Positions 11,645 through 22,173 of a stretch of DNA of 64,000 bases are shown here, in pieces. The translations under genes and the position numbers were made by a program. Within the stretch, counting starts at the first letter, position 1; each line of letters begins with the position of its first letter. A model generated the notes under the pieces. That model was not told the DNA's origin. It ran no database searches and worked only from the letters and a program-made list of their open reading frames with translations. The DNA comes from Brachypterus glaber (taxonomy: Eukaryota > Arthropoda > Insecta > Coleoptera > Kateretidae), in assembly GCA_958510825.1 (NCBI GenBank), contig OY294046.1:6770049-6834048 (forward strand). Direction: 5' to 3'.

Positions 11645-11889
11645 ACACTGATAAAACAGTTTATTTGTGTCAACTAAATATTTGGTTGGTTATGGCCAAT
11701 TAAATTATTTGGTTGTGACAAATAAATTTTATATCTGTCAAATAAACTATTTTGTTCCCATTAATAAATTATTTTGAAATTAAAATATTTGTTTACATGA
11801 ACTAAATATTTATTTGACTTAAATAAAATTTGTTACTCAAAAAAAAATAATTAAATTGGCCATATCCACATAAATCCTTTTTATCAGTG
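11645..11889. mobile_element. MITE, CACTGATAAAACAG family, complete copy 1
   Basis: Begins CACTGATAAAACAG and ends with the inverted TTATCAGTG, flanked by TA on both sides. A longer subterminal inverted pair is GGTTATGGCCAATTAAATT / AATTAAATTGGCCATATCC. Size and TA flanks suggest a Tc1/mariner-type non-autonomous element. Confidence 0.85.
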
Positions 11890-11906
11890 TAAAAAGCTTA
11901 GTTTTA

Positions 11907-12150
11907 CACTAATAAAACAGTTTATTTGTGTCAACTAAATATTTGGTTGGATATGGCCAATTAAATTATTTCTTTGTGACAAATAAATTTTATTTCTGTC
12001 AAATATACTATTTTGTCCCCATTAATAAATCATTTTGAAATTAAAATATTTGTTTACATGAAATAAATATTTATTTAACTCAAATAAAATTTGTTACTCA
12101 CCACCAAATAATTTAATTGGCCATATCCAAATAAATCATTTTTATTAGTG
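11907..12150. mobile_element. MITE, CACTGATAAAACAG family, complete copy 2
   Basis: Same ends (CACTAATAAAACAG...TTATTAGTG) and length (244 bp) as its neighbour, with internal substitutions. TA lies on both flanks. Confidence 0.85.
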
Positions 12151-12817
12151 TAGCGGTTACGCGCTGTGAATAGTAAAATAATATCTAATTTTAAATATAA
12201 TTAATGTTAAGTTTTAAGGAAATAATTAATAATTATAATTCTAACAGCAAGTAGTATTATATGTTCTGGACCCGGCCTTGATTTTTAACAGCGGGTGAAA
12301 AGTATAATAATTTTGCCCTAGTTTCGCACTGATAAAACAGTTTATTTGTGTCAACTAAATATTTGGGTGGATATGGCCAATTAAATTATTTGGTTGTGAC
12401 AAATAAATTTTATATCTGTCAAATAAACTATTTTGTTCCCATTAATAAATTATTTTGAAATTAAAATATTTGTTTACATGAACTAAATATTTATTTGACT
12501 TAAATAAAATTTGTTACTCAAAAAAAAATAATTAAATTGGCCATATCCACATAAATTTTTTTTATCAGTGTAAAAAAGCTTAGTTTCACACTAACCAAAT
12601 AATTTAATTGGCCATATCCAAATAAATCATTTTTATCAGTGTAGCGCTTACGCGCTGTGAATAGTAAAATAATATCTAATTTTAAATATAATTAATGTTA
12701 AGTTTTAAGGAAATAATTAATAATTATAATTCTAACAGCAAGTAGTATTATATGTTCTGGACCCGGCCTTGATTTTTAACAGCGGGTGAAAAGTATAATA
12801 ATTTTGCCCTAGTTTCG
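12151..12817. repeat. duplicated 176-bp spacer between MITE copies
   Basis: 12151-12326 and 12642-12817 are almost identical (491-bp offset), including GTTCTGGACCCGGCCTTG. Each begins right after a MITE right end and ends at the next MITE left end. A partial MITE (about 12587-12641) precedes the second copy. Unequal exchange between neighbouring MITEs is the simplest explanation. Confidence 0.75.
12327..12570. mobile_element. MITE, CACTGATAAAACAG family, complete copy 3
   Basis: 244 bp, nearly the same interior as copy 1 (ends CACTGATAAAACAG...TTATCAGTG). The left TA flank is replaced by CG, in line with duplication rather than fresh insertion. Confidence 0.85.
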
Positions 12818-13053
12818 CACTGATAAAACAGTTTATTTGTGTCAACTAAATATTTGGTTGGATATGGCCAATTAAATTATTTGGTTGTGACAAATAAACG
12901 TTATTTTTGTCAAACTATTTTGTTCCCATTAATAAATCATTTTAATATTAAAATATTTGTTTACATGAGTTAAATATTTATTTGACTCAATTAAAATTTG
13001 TTACAACCAAATAATTTAATTGGCCATATCCAAATAAATCCTTTTTATCAGTG
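12818..13053. mobile_element. MITE, CACTGATAAAACAG family, complete copy 4
   Basis: Same ends, 236 bp. The interior differs from copy 3 (small deletion after TTTTTGTCAAA), so it is an independent copy. Confidence 0.8.
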
Positions 13054-13143
13054 CGGATGGTATGGTCATTCTTCCGGTAAAATGCATAGTCTCTACGCGC
13101 TTGAATATTAGAATAAAGTGAAGTATTTACAAAAAGGTGTTTG

Positions 13144-13343
13144 NNNNNNNNNNNNNNNNNNNNNNNNNNNNNNNNNNNNNNNNNNNNNNNNNNNNNNNNN
13201 NNNNNNNNNNNNNNNNNNNNNNNNNNNNNNNNNNNNNNNNNNNNNNNNNNNNNNNNNNNNNNNNNNNNNNNNNNNNNNNNNNNNNNNNNNNNNNNNNNNN
13301 NNNNNNNNNNNNNNNNNNNNNNNNNNNNNNNNNNNNNNNNNNN
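13144..13343. other. assembly gap (200 N)
   Basis: Exactly 200 unknown bases, probably an arbitrary gap size. Apparent open frames crossing it are not meaningful. Confidence 0.99.
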
Positions 13344-13930
13344 GGAATAGACAATATTCCGCGCGAATATGACGGTCCCGCGAGCGCGGAATGACTATTC
13401 TATACGTATTGTAGACTATACTTTTTCTTCGACTGCAAATATGAAACACTGTATGGCTTTAAACTGCGGACAAGGTTAAAAACAATGTCTTTTGTGACTC
13501 GACATTGTAAATGCAACAAAACAAATATTTTTAAATAAAGCAATTAATTTTATTTAATAATTTTATCAAATCAGTACTTAAAAAATATGTCAGATTGTTG
13601 TGACATATATCAGGTTTAAATATTTAATAATAGAGCAGTTTTAATTTTTTTGAACTAAATTGATAAAAAACTGGTCAAATATTAAGAAGAACTAATAAAC
13701 TTTTTGTAACTTTAAGGCAAAACTTTAAATTGGATTAAATTATTCAATATCTCATGGTAAACTATATATATTTTTGCTAATTTTGCTACAGTTTTCTTTA
13801 TTTTTATAAGCACTACATGTGCTCATTCTAACACTTGATACGGAATATTCATACCATACATAGAGCTAGAATGGATTCATTCTGTGTGTTGAAAAGTGTG
13901 TGTATTTGCTTACATTCTAAACCAGTCGTA
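13344..13930. repeat. copy of a ~700-bp dispersed repeat
   Basis: Near-identical in blocks to 42690-43400 (reverse orientation) and part of 7490-7775. It includes the GC-rich end (CCGCGCGAATATGACGG) with self-complementary segments around CCGCG.. and the ATTCATACC..GAGCTAGAATG block. The left end is lost in the gap. Confidence 0.7.
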
Positions 13931-14644
13931 GAAAAATAGTATTCTATACCCAAAAGTTAAGACATAAACGTTTTGTGTTAATATTTTTAGATTTTTCTTT
14001 TAAATAAAATATTTAGTTCAGTATGTATTTTATTAAACCGAGGTAAAATAACTAAAAATAAAAAAATACCTAACTAATGTGTACTTGAGTTATTCTAAGA
14101 ATGTTCTATGTATAGACTAATTAAATAATTAGATATGTCGAATAAAGCAAGTTTATGGTACATACAAATCTAGGTCAAAGAGTAAATCATAGACATGTAT
14201 TTGATTTATCTTAAATGATTGTATTTTGTTAGCTAAGAAATATTGTCGTAGTCGTAGTATGCACTCTAAATTTAACTGTAATAATTAAAGCAAATTTACA
14301 ATATTAGAATGTGAATTTACAATATTTATTAAATTAACCTCAATATTACTGGGTTTAGTAAAATCTCAGCTCTTTTCCTGTCGGTACAATAATTTTGCAT
14401 TAAAATTCATGCATGTGGTCCAAAACGCCGGCACTTTTTCCCGAAAATGACAATAGCCCGTAATACTGCTTGAAATATACATTAAATTCGATGCTTAAAT
14501 TACTCTGAAATCACATGTAAAAATTCACATTTTTACAGATAACTGTGAATTTACAGTACTGATTTAAATTTACCACTTTCTTTGCTGGCAACACATGACC
14601 TACTTTATTTGCTGTAAAATTACCATATTTACATTTACAGTGAG
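13931..14644. other. AT-rich spacer, nothing supported
   Basis: Contains scattered 'ATTTACAG/TTTTACA' words but no clear element ends or gene. Confidence 0.4.
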
Positions 14645-15735
14645 CACTCAGAAAATTTCGTTGTGTTTTTAATACTGAATGTTATTTGTTAATAGAGGAA
14701 AGTCGCCTAATTTCGGATACCATTTACAATGTATTCAATATTTAATACTCGGTATTACTTTTTGATATTTTTTTTATATAACCAGATACAACTTATTATA
14801 GCGAACCATGATTTATTATAAAAGCAATTTTATTACAGTTTATTTTTTCCAAAAAACACGGTTAAAAAAAATCAGCGCATTTTTGTGCATTTGAAAAAGG
14901 GCTCCTAATTTCGGAAATATCCGAAAAAATTTTTTCAAGAGTAGATCTGGATCCCATTGCTTATGTTTCTTGTTATTCCTTCACATTTAAGACGTAATTT
15001 AATCATTAAGCGATTTTCTACGAAATACTATAGGAACTATAATTTTAGATTCCCAATTTCGAATATCTTAGTATCTTAGGTAATTTTCGTTTTTTCAAAA
15101 TTGTTTATCTTAGTTTGTTGTATCATTATAAAAATAATAATTAATGGTTGGTTATCCTGAATAATAATTACCTTGCGGATATCCGAAATTGGGAATCAAA
15201 TGCACAAAAATGGTCTATCCGAAATTAGGCAACTTTCTGCTTTTTAGATTAGAAATTTGTAGAATGTTTACGTTTTCAAATTGCTTAATTATGAATAGTG
15301 GATCAACTTAACTAACATCATAACTTACCCAAGACAGAATCACGAACTTTTATAACGATTATTTATAAAATAAACAAGCATAATAATTCAACTGAGCACA
15401 AAACTGCCATTTGCAATATAAACGATTTGTGCTGCCATTTAAAGGGGAGAAGCTCTACCGTTATCATATTACAGGACGGATTTAGTTTGACTTTTGGCTT
15501 CACATAAAAGTAGGTTTCTGTTTACCTTTGCAGACAGTATCTTAAATACACTACTATCCGAAAATTGGAAACCATCCGAAATTAGGCGCATTTCCTCTAC
15601 ATATTTTTTATTTACATCGCCACCATTGGTACGTAATACTTTACTTGTGATATTAAATACTGCAATGTGTGTATTATATACAAAATGTTGTCAAATAAAA
15701 TTTAGTATTAAAATTAAAATTACATTTTCTGAGTG
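14645..15735. mobile_element. outer element with CACTCAGAAAA ends, split by an insertion
   Basis: CACTCAGAAAAT at 14645 and the inverted ATTTTCTGAGTG ending at 15735. The same ends occur in the complete copy at 44222-44669, and a right end occurs near 24786. Its interior is split by the element at 14695-15597. Confidence 0.55.
14695..15597. mobile_element. TA-flanked TIR element (GAGGAAAGTCGCC), 903 bp
   Basis: Left end GAGGAAAGTCGCCTAATTTC and right end (inverted) GAAATTAGGCGCATTTCCTC, each bordered by TA (14693-14694, 15598-15599). Further 'CCGAAATT(A/G)GG' blocks sit inside. No open transposase frame. A Tc1/mariner-like non-autonomous element is the best guess. A degraded relative starts at about 22087. 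Confidence 0.7.
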
Positions 15736-15759
15736 TGATTTTAGGATGAAATTAGTATA

Positions 15760-16054
15760 CAGGGTGTTTCCTAAGTACGGTCCGTAACTTCATGGTTTAA
15801 TTTCTTAGATATTTTATAAAAAAAATCTATAGATAAGTGTCCTAACTTATTTTCCGAAATACAGGGTGTTGAAAATGTAAAAAAAAATAAATAGATTTTG
15901 AATGGTCATTGTTAGTTTCTCAAAATTTTTCAGGTTACATCCTGTATCTCAAAACATAAGCGTTTCCAAACACACACATAAATATATTTTTCTAATATCG
16001 TAAAAATATCGAATTACACCCTGAAGTTGAGGACCGTATTTAGGAAACACCAAG
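15760..16054. mobile_element. short TIR element (CAGGGTGTTTCC), 295 bp
   Basis: Ends CAGGGTGTTTCCTAAGTACG and, inverted and decayed, GTATTTAGGAAACACCAAG, with TA on both sides. An internal ACAGGGTGTTG/ACATCCTGTAT pair also occurs. Non-coding. Confidence 0.6.
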
Positions 16055-17155
16055 TATTATGCACCCAGTATGACATTTAGTCGAGTTTAGTTGTTTCTTA
16101 GATTTTCTTTTGAAATTTTCATTCGTGTCATTTAAAATTAGTTCAAAAGTATAATTTACGTTTTTTATTATAAAATTAATCATTTTAACTTTTTTTAACT
16201 TTTGTTTAAAAACAAAAGTTAATTTTCTTACAGAAATGTTGACGAAAATTCCCATTTTTAACACTTTTTTAACTCCCTCAAAAAAAATTCCATTTAATAA
16301 AATGTCCCCCCTTAAGGACCTTGTAGCCCTACTCCACTACTCTGGAGGTATGTAAATGGACCACCCTGCATAGCTCACTTATCCTAAGAATGAGACATAT
16401 GCTTTCTTATCTCAAATTGTTTAAAATAAAGATTATAACAAAATTTTATCAATATTTACATCGGCACTTAGTGCTACTAAGAGTGCCGATGTATTGAAAA
16501 CTTCGCCGAAAAGTCAAAATCTTTGACCACGTTTCTTTCACATTTCTCGACGTTTTAGTCTGAGTCGAAATCAGTAAAAAAAAATATTGCGTCCGTCTGT
16601 CTGTCTGGGTGTAAACTCCATTTCTGCATGATATATCGACTTGCGGTTTTTTGCATATTGTTTCTTATCGTATTCTGAAGAGCTGATTAGATTTTGGGGG
16701 TAAACGGGCTAAAAATAGGGCAAAACTCCTATTTTTAGCGTTTTTTGTTTATAATTAAGGCAAATATTATTGTATTTGGTTAATTTAGCACTTATATAAA
16801 AGATAATTTTAAATTGGTAAAAAAATTTTATAAACAACGTTTTCCTAAAATGCATTGTTTTCGAGATATTGGCGTTTAAAGCAGTAAAAGGTTTTTTTAG
16901 GATATATATTTATAACCCGATTTCAAAAAATTATATTTTAAATAAAAGCTTTTTTTAAGCCCTATAAAAAGTATTATATACAGTTTTTTGCTAATATATA
17001 ATGTTTTGTTTGTTGTTTTTTTAAATCAAACAAAACACCTAGTTTGAAATTTGCAAACTAGATGGCTCTAGTGTACAATAGTGCAGATGTTTTGACAGGG
17101 TGCTTGCAACGTTTCATCCAGTTTCTTATTGAGTACAAAAAAATATCATGGGAGA
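16055..17155. other. gene-free spacer
   Basis: AT-rich. It contains a small hairpin GGCACTTAGTGC.. near 16463-16490 and a GTCTGTCTGTCTG microsatellite near 16590. No gene or element ends supported. Confidence 0.4.
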
Positions 17156-17158
17156 TAA

Positions 17159-17395
17159 GGGAACGTTCAAGTATTACGTAACGCAAATTGTACTAAAATT
17201 CATATACTTCATACCCCGGTTCTCGCGTTTTTTAAGGCTGTAGAGATTTCATATTTTGGCTACCCTCCTAACACACCCCCTATTAGGGGGGGTAGCCAAA
17301 ATATGAAATCTGTATAATCTATAATAAAGCGAGAAACGGGGTATGAAGTGTATGAATTTTGGTACAATTTGCGTTACGTAATACTTGAACGTTCC
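17159..17395. mobile_element. 237-bp palindromic MITE with TAA duplication
   Basis: The arms (about 115 bp) are inverted copies: GGAACGTTCAAGTATTACGT at the left and its complement at the right. The centre is TAGGGGGGGTAG-like sequence. TAA flanks both ends (17156-17158, 17396-17398). A 3-bp TAA-type duplication is usual for PIF/Harbinger MITEs; assignment is tentative. Confidence 0.75.
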
Positions 17396-17922
17396 TAATG
17401 GGTTAATACGACAATTTTCCTTAGTATAGTTTTAACGAAATAGCAATACAATAGTTTAACATATGACCACGCCTCATCATAAATATTCAAATCCGTGTTT
17501 TATACTAAAAAAACATGTTTCGGCAGGAGTACCATTAATGTAAACCATTGATTTAATTTTCGAGATCTATCTTTCACATCAAGTTATTTATGGTTGTGTT
17601 TTAGCATAAATTTCCCATTTCGGAGTGAATTTCACATAGGCGAAAATAATATTCGGAAAATTTGTAGAGAAAATTCATTAAAAATAAATTATAGTTTCGG
17701 AGGTGAGGTGTCTGCTTATTTTTCTGGATTAAAAATTACACGGAAAAAAAAATTATAGCGCTATAACACACATACCAAGCAAATTATAATCGCTTATTAT
17801 ATAAATACAAGGCTTTCTCTTACAACTATGGCAGTCAGTGTAAAAATTTATATGAAATACTTTAATTGTTTAGTGAATAATAAAATATAACAAATAGTAT
17901 GGCATTTATAGCTTCAATAGAT

Positions 17923-17957
<35 letters not shown>

Positions 17958-18074
17958 TTATTGGTCTTCTAATCATTTACATGACATAAGATAGGTCATA
18001 ATTACTTACAAATACAATAATATTTACAAATAATTATATAAAGTGTACATATTAACTGAGTTAAAATATTTTGA

Positions 18075-20756
18075 TTAGTTCGGGAAAAATTCATTAATGT
18101 CGTAGAAAGTTTTTTCATGAAGAAACTGTTTGAGTCGGCTCTCAAATTTTCCAATGGGTTTAAGTGTGGTTATTTCGTTTGGCAGATGGTTGAAAATTTT
18201 GAGGCAATTATAGTGCGGTGATCTTTCGTACATGACTGAACGATGGCGTGGAATTCTTAATTCTTCTTTGGTTCGTGTATCGTGGGTATGACTTTGGTTA
18301 TTGGCGTCAAAAAGGCGTAGGTTTTTGTAAGCATACTTGGCGCACTTGAGTATGTAGATGCTAGTCAGAGTTAGAATTTTTTTGCTCTTAAAGATAGGTT
18401 TACAAGAGTCGAGTGGTTTTAGTCCAAATAGTAGTCGTATTATTCTCTTTTGAGCAATAAAAACCCTGTCAAAGTCTGTGGAATTACCCCATAGGAGTAT
18501 ATTATACGACATGTGTGCATATGCCAAAGCGTAATAAACATTAAGTATAACATCTTGATTAACGGTTTGTTTGAGCTTGAGAATAGCGAAGTATGCACTG
18601 TTAAGTTTTTTGCAAACATGTTCTATTTGGATGTGCCATCTTAGTTTATCATCCACGTATGATCCAAGAAACTTTGTTGAGTTTGAACTGGACGCGAGAG
18701 TTATTCTTGGTATCCTGTTGAAGAAATGGACGAAGACAGTTTTTTCTTTGTTGAGGATAAGTTTGTTTTTAAAACACCAATCGTTCATTTTGTTGATTAC
18801 ATCTTGTATCTTTTCTAGAAGTTCTTTTTTAGTTCTAGCAACCACAACTGATGAGGTATCGTCCGCGAAATTAATCATAAACTCGGGAAGTCTAAGATCA
18901 TTGATAAATAGTAAGAATATTAATGGTGCTAGAACTGATCCTTGGGCGGCGCCGATGTCGATGTTAAATATATCCGATTTTTCGTTATTTATTTTTACTA
19001 ATAATTGTCTTTCAGACAGGAACGATATAATCCATTTTAGAATACTTCCTCTTATTCCTAGTTCATATAGTTTCTTCTCCACAAACTTTAGATCTAGCGT
19101 ATCAAACGCTCTAGAGAGATCAAAGAGTAGAGCAACAACTATGAAGCCATTATCCAAGTTTCTATAAATATAGTCAACGAACTGGGCGGAGGCAGTTTCA
19201 GTTGAGCGTTCAGGGCGAAAACCGTGTTGTGAGTCAGCTAGTATTTTATATTTCTCTATGAAGTTAAGGAGCTTATTGTATATGACGCGTTCAAATATTT
19301 TTGAAAAAATGCTCAGTAGTGAAATCGGCCTATAGTTCTCTACATTGTCCTTTTCAGCTTTTTTATATATTGGTGTAATCGATGCTAGTTTTAATGACGA
19401 CGGAAATTTTCCAAATTCAACAGAGTTATTAATTAGGGTTGTTAACGGATCTAGGATTGCTTCATGTACTTCTTTAAGGACTTTAACCGAAACATCGTCT
19501 ATACCTGTAGAGTTTGTGTTTTTGAGATTTATAATTATGTTTTTTAGTTCATTTGTTGTTACTGGCTCAAAAAAGAAGGTTGACAAAATTCTTTTTCCGA
19601 TAGTGCATTCCTTTGATGTATTTTCTCCAAAATGTTGTTTCATTTGATTTTGTGTAGCGGTGCAGAAATGTTTACCGAAGATATTTGCGACTTCTTTGGG
19701 ATCTTCTATTGTTTTATCCTCTATTTTTAATTTTATATCTGGTTTAGGTTTGGTACGCCCTAGTTCTTTGTTTACTACTTTCCAGATTCCTTTACTTCTA
19801 TTTCCGCAGTCTTCGATGCATTTTTTGTTAAAATCTTTTTTACTTTGTGTTATCTTTTGTCTGTAAAGCTTCTTTCTTTTTTTATATAGGTCATTTACTT
19901 CTTTAATGTTTATTCTTTGCATTATATTAAACAGGTCCCTAAGTTCTTCTCTCATTAGAATTATTTCTGGCGTAATCCATTTTGCAGTTTGTTTTGGTTT
20001 TTTATATACTTTGTCTACCATGGGGCATTCAGTATTAAAGTGCTTTAAAAAGATGTTAAGGAAGCAATCGAAGCTATTGTTAATATCAACATTGTTTACT
20101 TCATTCCAGGACTCCTTAAGCAGCTTATCTTTAAGGTTCATTATGTTTTTATTTTCTAAAAGCCTTCGTTTAGTTTTAGTTTCTGGCATATTCTTGGAAG
20201 ATATAGTATCGTTACGTTTAATTTTAAGGAATTGTGCTAGGTGGTCGGATATATTTGGATTGATTATTTCGCATTCTACTAAGTTTGGGTTTAAGTTGCT
20301 TATAATGTAGTCAATCGATGATATCGAAGTTCCTTTTTTTGATGTAAAAATTCGTGTAGGTCCATTGCAGTGGTTTTTTAGCTCAAAAGAATTAAGTAGG
20401 TCGCCTAAAAGTCTTCTATCTAGTTTAGTTTCCATATTGTTTATGTTTAAGTCCCCGCATAAAATGATATTTTCGCATATATTTTGCTTAATGTGTGATA
20501 GTAGTTGACTAAGATTTTCTATAAATAGTTCTACATCTCCATCGCATGGTCGGTAGCAACATAAAATACAGTATTTAACGGAATTTATTGTCGCTAGCAG
20601 GCCACAGACTTCTATGTGCATTTCGACTGTGTAGTTTAGAACTGTTTTTATATCTTTTATGTTTTTTAAGTCGTTGCGGGTGTATATAGCGACTCCACCA
20701 TGGATATGATTTTTTCGACAGAAGTTGGAACGATTTTTGTATCCTTCGATAGCCAT
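18075..20756 (-). CDS. LINE ORF2: endonuclease and reverse transcriptase
   Basis: From the first ATG (20756) the frame encodes 893 residues, ending at 18075. The endonuclease domain is split by this choice. Its expected start (INVQN, then ITETW) lies upstream in the same frame at about 20875-20780. Downstream follow GGVAIY (20-25), GDLNIN (101-106), SSIDYI (146-151) and SDH (170-172), the usual exonuclease-endonuclease-phosphatase motifs. The reverse transcriptase spans about residues 400-680: YRPISLLS (475-482), QHGFRP (510-515), FDLSRAFDT (545-553), GAAQGSVLAP (602-611) and the catalytic FADD (630-633). The C-terminal region ends with the KFESRLKQFL motif common in insect LINEs. No internal stop. 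The frame is open without ATG up to about 21005, overlapping ORF1, so translation likely depends on ORF1. Confidence 0.92.
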   Translation of the reverse strand: MAIEGYKNRSNFCRKNHIHGGVAIYTRNDLKNIKDIKTVLNYTVEMHIEVCGLLATINSVKYCILCCYRPCDGDVELFIENLSQLLSHIKQNICENIILCGDLNINNMETKLDRRLLGDLLNSFELKNHCNGPTRIFTSKKGTSISSIDYIISNLNPNLVECEIINPNISDHLAQFLKIKRNDTISSKNMPETKTKRRLLENKNIMNLKDKLLKESWNEVNNVDINNSFDCFLNIFLKHFNTECPMVDKVYKKPKQTAKWITPEIILMREELRDLFNIMQRINIKEVNDLYKKRKKLYRQKITQSKKDFNKKCIEDCGNRSKGIWKVVNKELGRTKPKPDIKLKIEDKTIEDPKEVANIFGKHFCTATQNQMKQHFGENTSKECTIGKRILSTFFFEPVTTNELKNIIINLKNTNSTGIDDVSVKVLKEVHEAILDPLTTLINNSVEFGKFPSSLKLASITPIYKKAEKDNVENYRPISLLSIFSKIFERVIYNKLLNFIEKYKILADSQHGFRPERSTETASAQFVDYIYRNLDNGFIVVALLFDLSRAFDTLDLKFVEKKLYELGIRGSILKWIISFLSERQLLVKINNEKSDIFNIDIGAAQGSVLAPLIFLLFINDLRLPEFMINFADDTSSVVVARTKKELLEKIQDVINKMNDWCFKNKLILNKEKTVFVHFFNRIPRITLASSSNSTKFLGSYVDDKLRWHIQIEHVCKKLNSAYFAILKLKQTVNQDVILNVYYALAYAHMSYNILLWGNSTDFDRVFIAQKRIIRLLFGLKPLDSCKPIFKSKKILTLTSIYILKCAKYAYKNLRLFDANNQSHTHDTRTKEELRIPRHRSVMYERSPHYNCLKIFNHLPNEITTLKPIGKFESRLKQFLHEKTFYDINEFFPN

Positions 20757-20950
20757 GTATTTCGAGCCTTCTGAGACAATCCATGTTTCTGTTATGCATA
20801 GTATTGTTGGATTATATTCCTCTGTTAGTAGTTCAACTTCATTTAACTTATTGCCGAGATTTTGTACGTTTATATGTCCGATTATTGAGTCAGTTTTATT
20901 GTTTACATTTGTGGAGCTTGTTGGTTTTATAACGCTTTTAATTTTTTTCT

Positions 20951-21842
20951 TTATGCATTTGTTTCTATTGTTGGGACTCCGCGAAGAGATAAAAAATTGA
21001 TTGGGACGTTAGCGTTGCTACTTGCTTTTATGTCGTGTAATTGCAGTTCTTCTGAAAGCGATATATTGTTTATATTTGAATTTTCTTGTATTATTTGTAG
21101 TGTATGTTTCGTTGTTTGTTCAATATTAATTAGATGATTTATCGATATGTAATTTAGAAGAGAGTGTTTACCTGCAAGCGTCATACCATTATTTTTGCTT
21201 TGATATAAATGTACTATTTTGTTGGTTTCAATATAGATTGCTTGCTCGTAGGTCTTTGAAATATTACATAGGTTTAAATTCTCCTTTTCAATAAAACTAT
21301 TAAGAATTGTTCTATTTTCTATGTACGGCGCCCCGGCTATTATTATGTTTGTTTGCTTGTTTGTTTTAAGGAAATCGTCTATAATTTTTAATTGTGTGGT
21401 CTTGCCTTTAATTGCATTTTTGTTTCCCGTACAAATAATAACGTAGTCATTCTTATTTAATGCCTTTAGTTGCCTTGTCTTGTTTGTGATGAGTTCCTCG
21501 AAGGTAGGGTTTTCCTTATATTGGCAGTTAATATCATATTGATTATACGTTTTGCTTTTTAGTAGTTTTCCATAGTTAAAACCGTTTCCATCAGCCAGAA
21601 TAAGTATTTGTGGTTTTCTTTTTGTAGACGTTGATTGTTGCTGTGGTGCTTGACTAGAATGGGCCTTTGTTTTCTCTTTACTTATTTCGTTGCTGTTTAA
21701 TTGTTTGGAGTTGTTTTCTGCTTTTTCTTTAATTATATTTTCCGTTTTTTGTTTATTGCTTTCCTTGCTTATTTTTTTAATCTCGTCTTTTAGTGTGTTT
21801 ATTTGTTTCGTTGTTGTTAATTTGGTTTTTTCGTAGTAGTTT
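20951..21842 (-). CDS. LINE ORF1, 5'-truncated
   Basis: Open frame of about 297 codons running from the truncated 5' end to a stop at 20951-20953. The only late ATG is at 21184, so no authentic start is retained. The N-terminal part is Lys/Glu/Asn-rich and coiled-coil-like. It is followed by a segment with ILILADGNGFNYG and, some 50 residues on, DYVIICTGNKNA. That arrangement resembles the SGNH/esterase-like domains found in ORF1 of some insect and CR1-group LINEs, although the expected GDS serine is replaced (ADG). ORF1 proteins bind element RNA. Its last 18 codons overlap the ORF2 frame. Confidence 0.75.
20990..20996 (-). promoter_or_regulatory. candidate -1 frameshift heptamer T TTT TTA
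   Basis: On the minus strand ORF1 reads AAT TTT TTA TCT here, giving the canonical X XXY YYZ slippery heptamer in the ORF1 frame. A -1 slip moves the ribosome into the ORF2 frame, which opens only about 10-15 bases upstream and contains no ATG before the endonuclease begins. The position inside the ORF1/ORF2 overlap and correct phase are direct observations. Function is inferred. I did not identify a clear downstream pseudoknot. Confidence 0.5.
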
Positions 21843-22173
21843 ATTGTCCGTGCTAATAATTTTTATAATATAATAAAATTTCTGTAAATTTATAATAGTG
21901 CCTGTAATAAATATAATCGTGTCTGTAATATATATAATCGTTTCCAATTTATTTTTAACATTATTAGTTATTGTGTCCCTTATAATCTATAGCTTAAATC
22001 ACTATAATTTGCCACTGTTACCAAATATCTTATAATGTATAGCGCAGAGCCCACTAATTTCTTTCCGTGTACCTTTTTAGACGGCCAAAGTATAGGAAAG
22101 TCGCCTTATTTCGGATACCATTTACAATTTATCCAATATTTAATAGGCGGTATTACTTTTTGATATTTTTTTT

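Larger units (their letters stand above)
17926..21842 (-). mobile_element. non-LTR retrotransposon (LINE), 5'-truncated
   Basis: On the minus strand the order is ORF1 fragment, ORF2 (endonuclease + reverse transcriptase), a 3' region of about 150 bp, and a (TTA)n tail (seen as TAA repeats at about 17926-17958). The insertion point is fixed by the split MITE around it. The 5' end lies inside ORF1 (no start codon), the usual truncation of target-primed reverse transcription. The long uninterrupted ORF2 suggests a fairly recent insertion. The protein layout (coiled ORF1, EEP endonuclease, FADD reverse transcriptase) suggests the Jockey/CR1 assemblage; the clade is not certain. Confidence 0.88.
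17739..22069. mobile_element. CACGGAAA-family MITE interrupted by a LINE
   Basis: 17739-17925 and 21843-22069 are the two halves of a MITE (reverse orientation) whose uninterrupted copies are 32178-32601 and 52296-52739. Both outer ends are CACGG...CCGTG with TA flanks. The halves meet at GATTTAAT / TTATTGTCCG, which is continuous (TTTAATTATTG) in the other copies. Confidence 0.85.

Noticed and set aside
13108..13449. Coding frames across the N run
   Set aside because: Artefacts of translating unknown bases.
18571..20310. Plus-strand open frames opposite the LINE
   Set aside because: They are shadows of the uninterrupted minus-strand ORF2.
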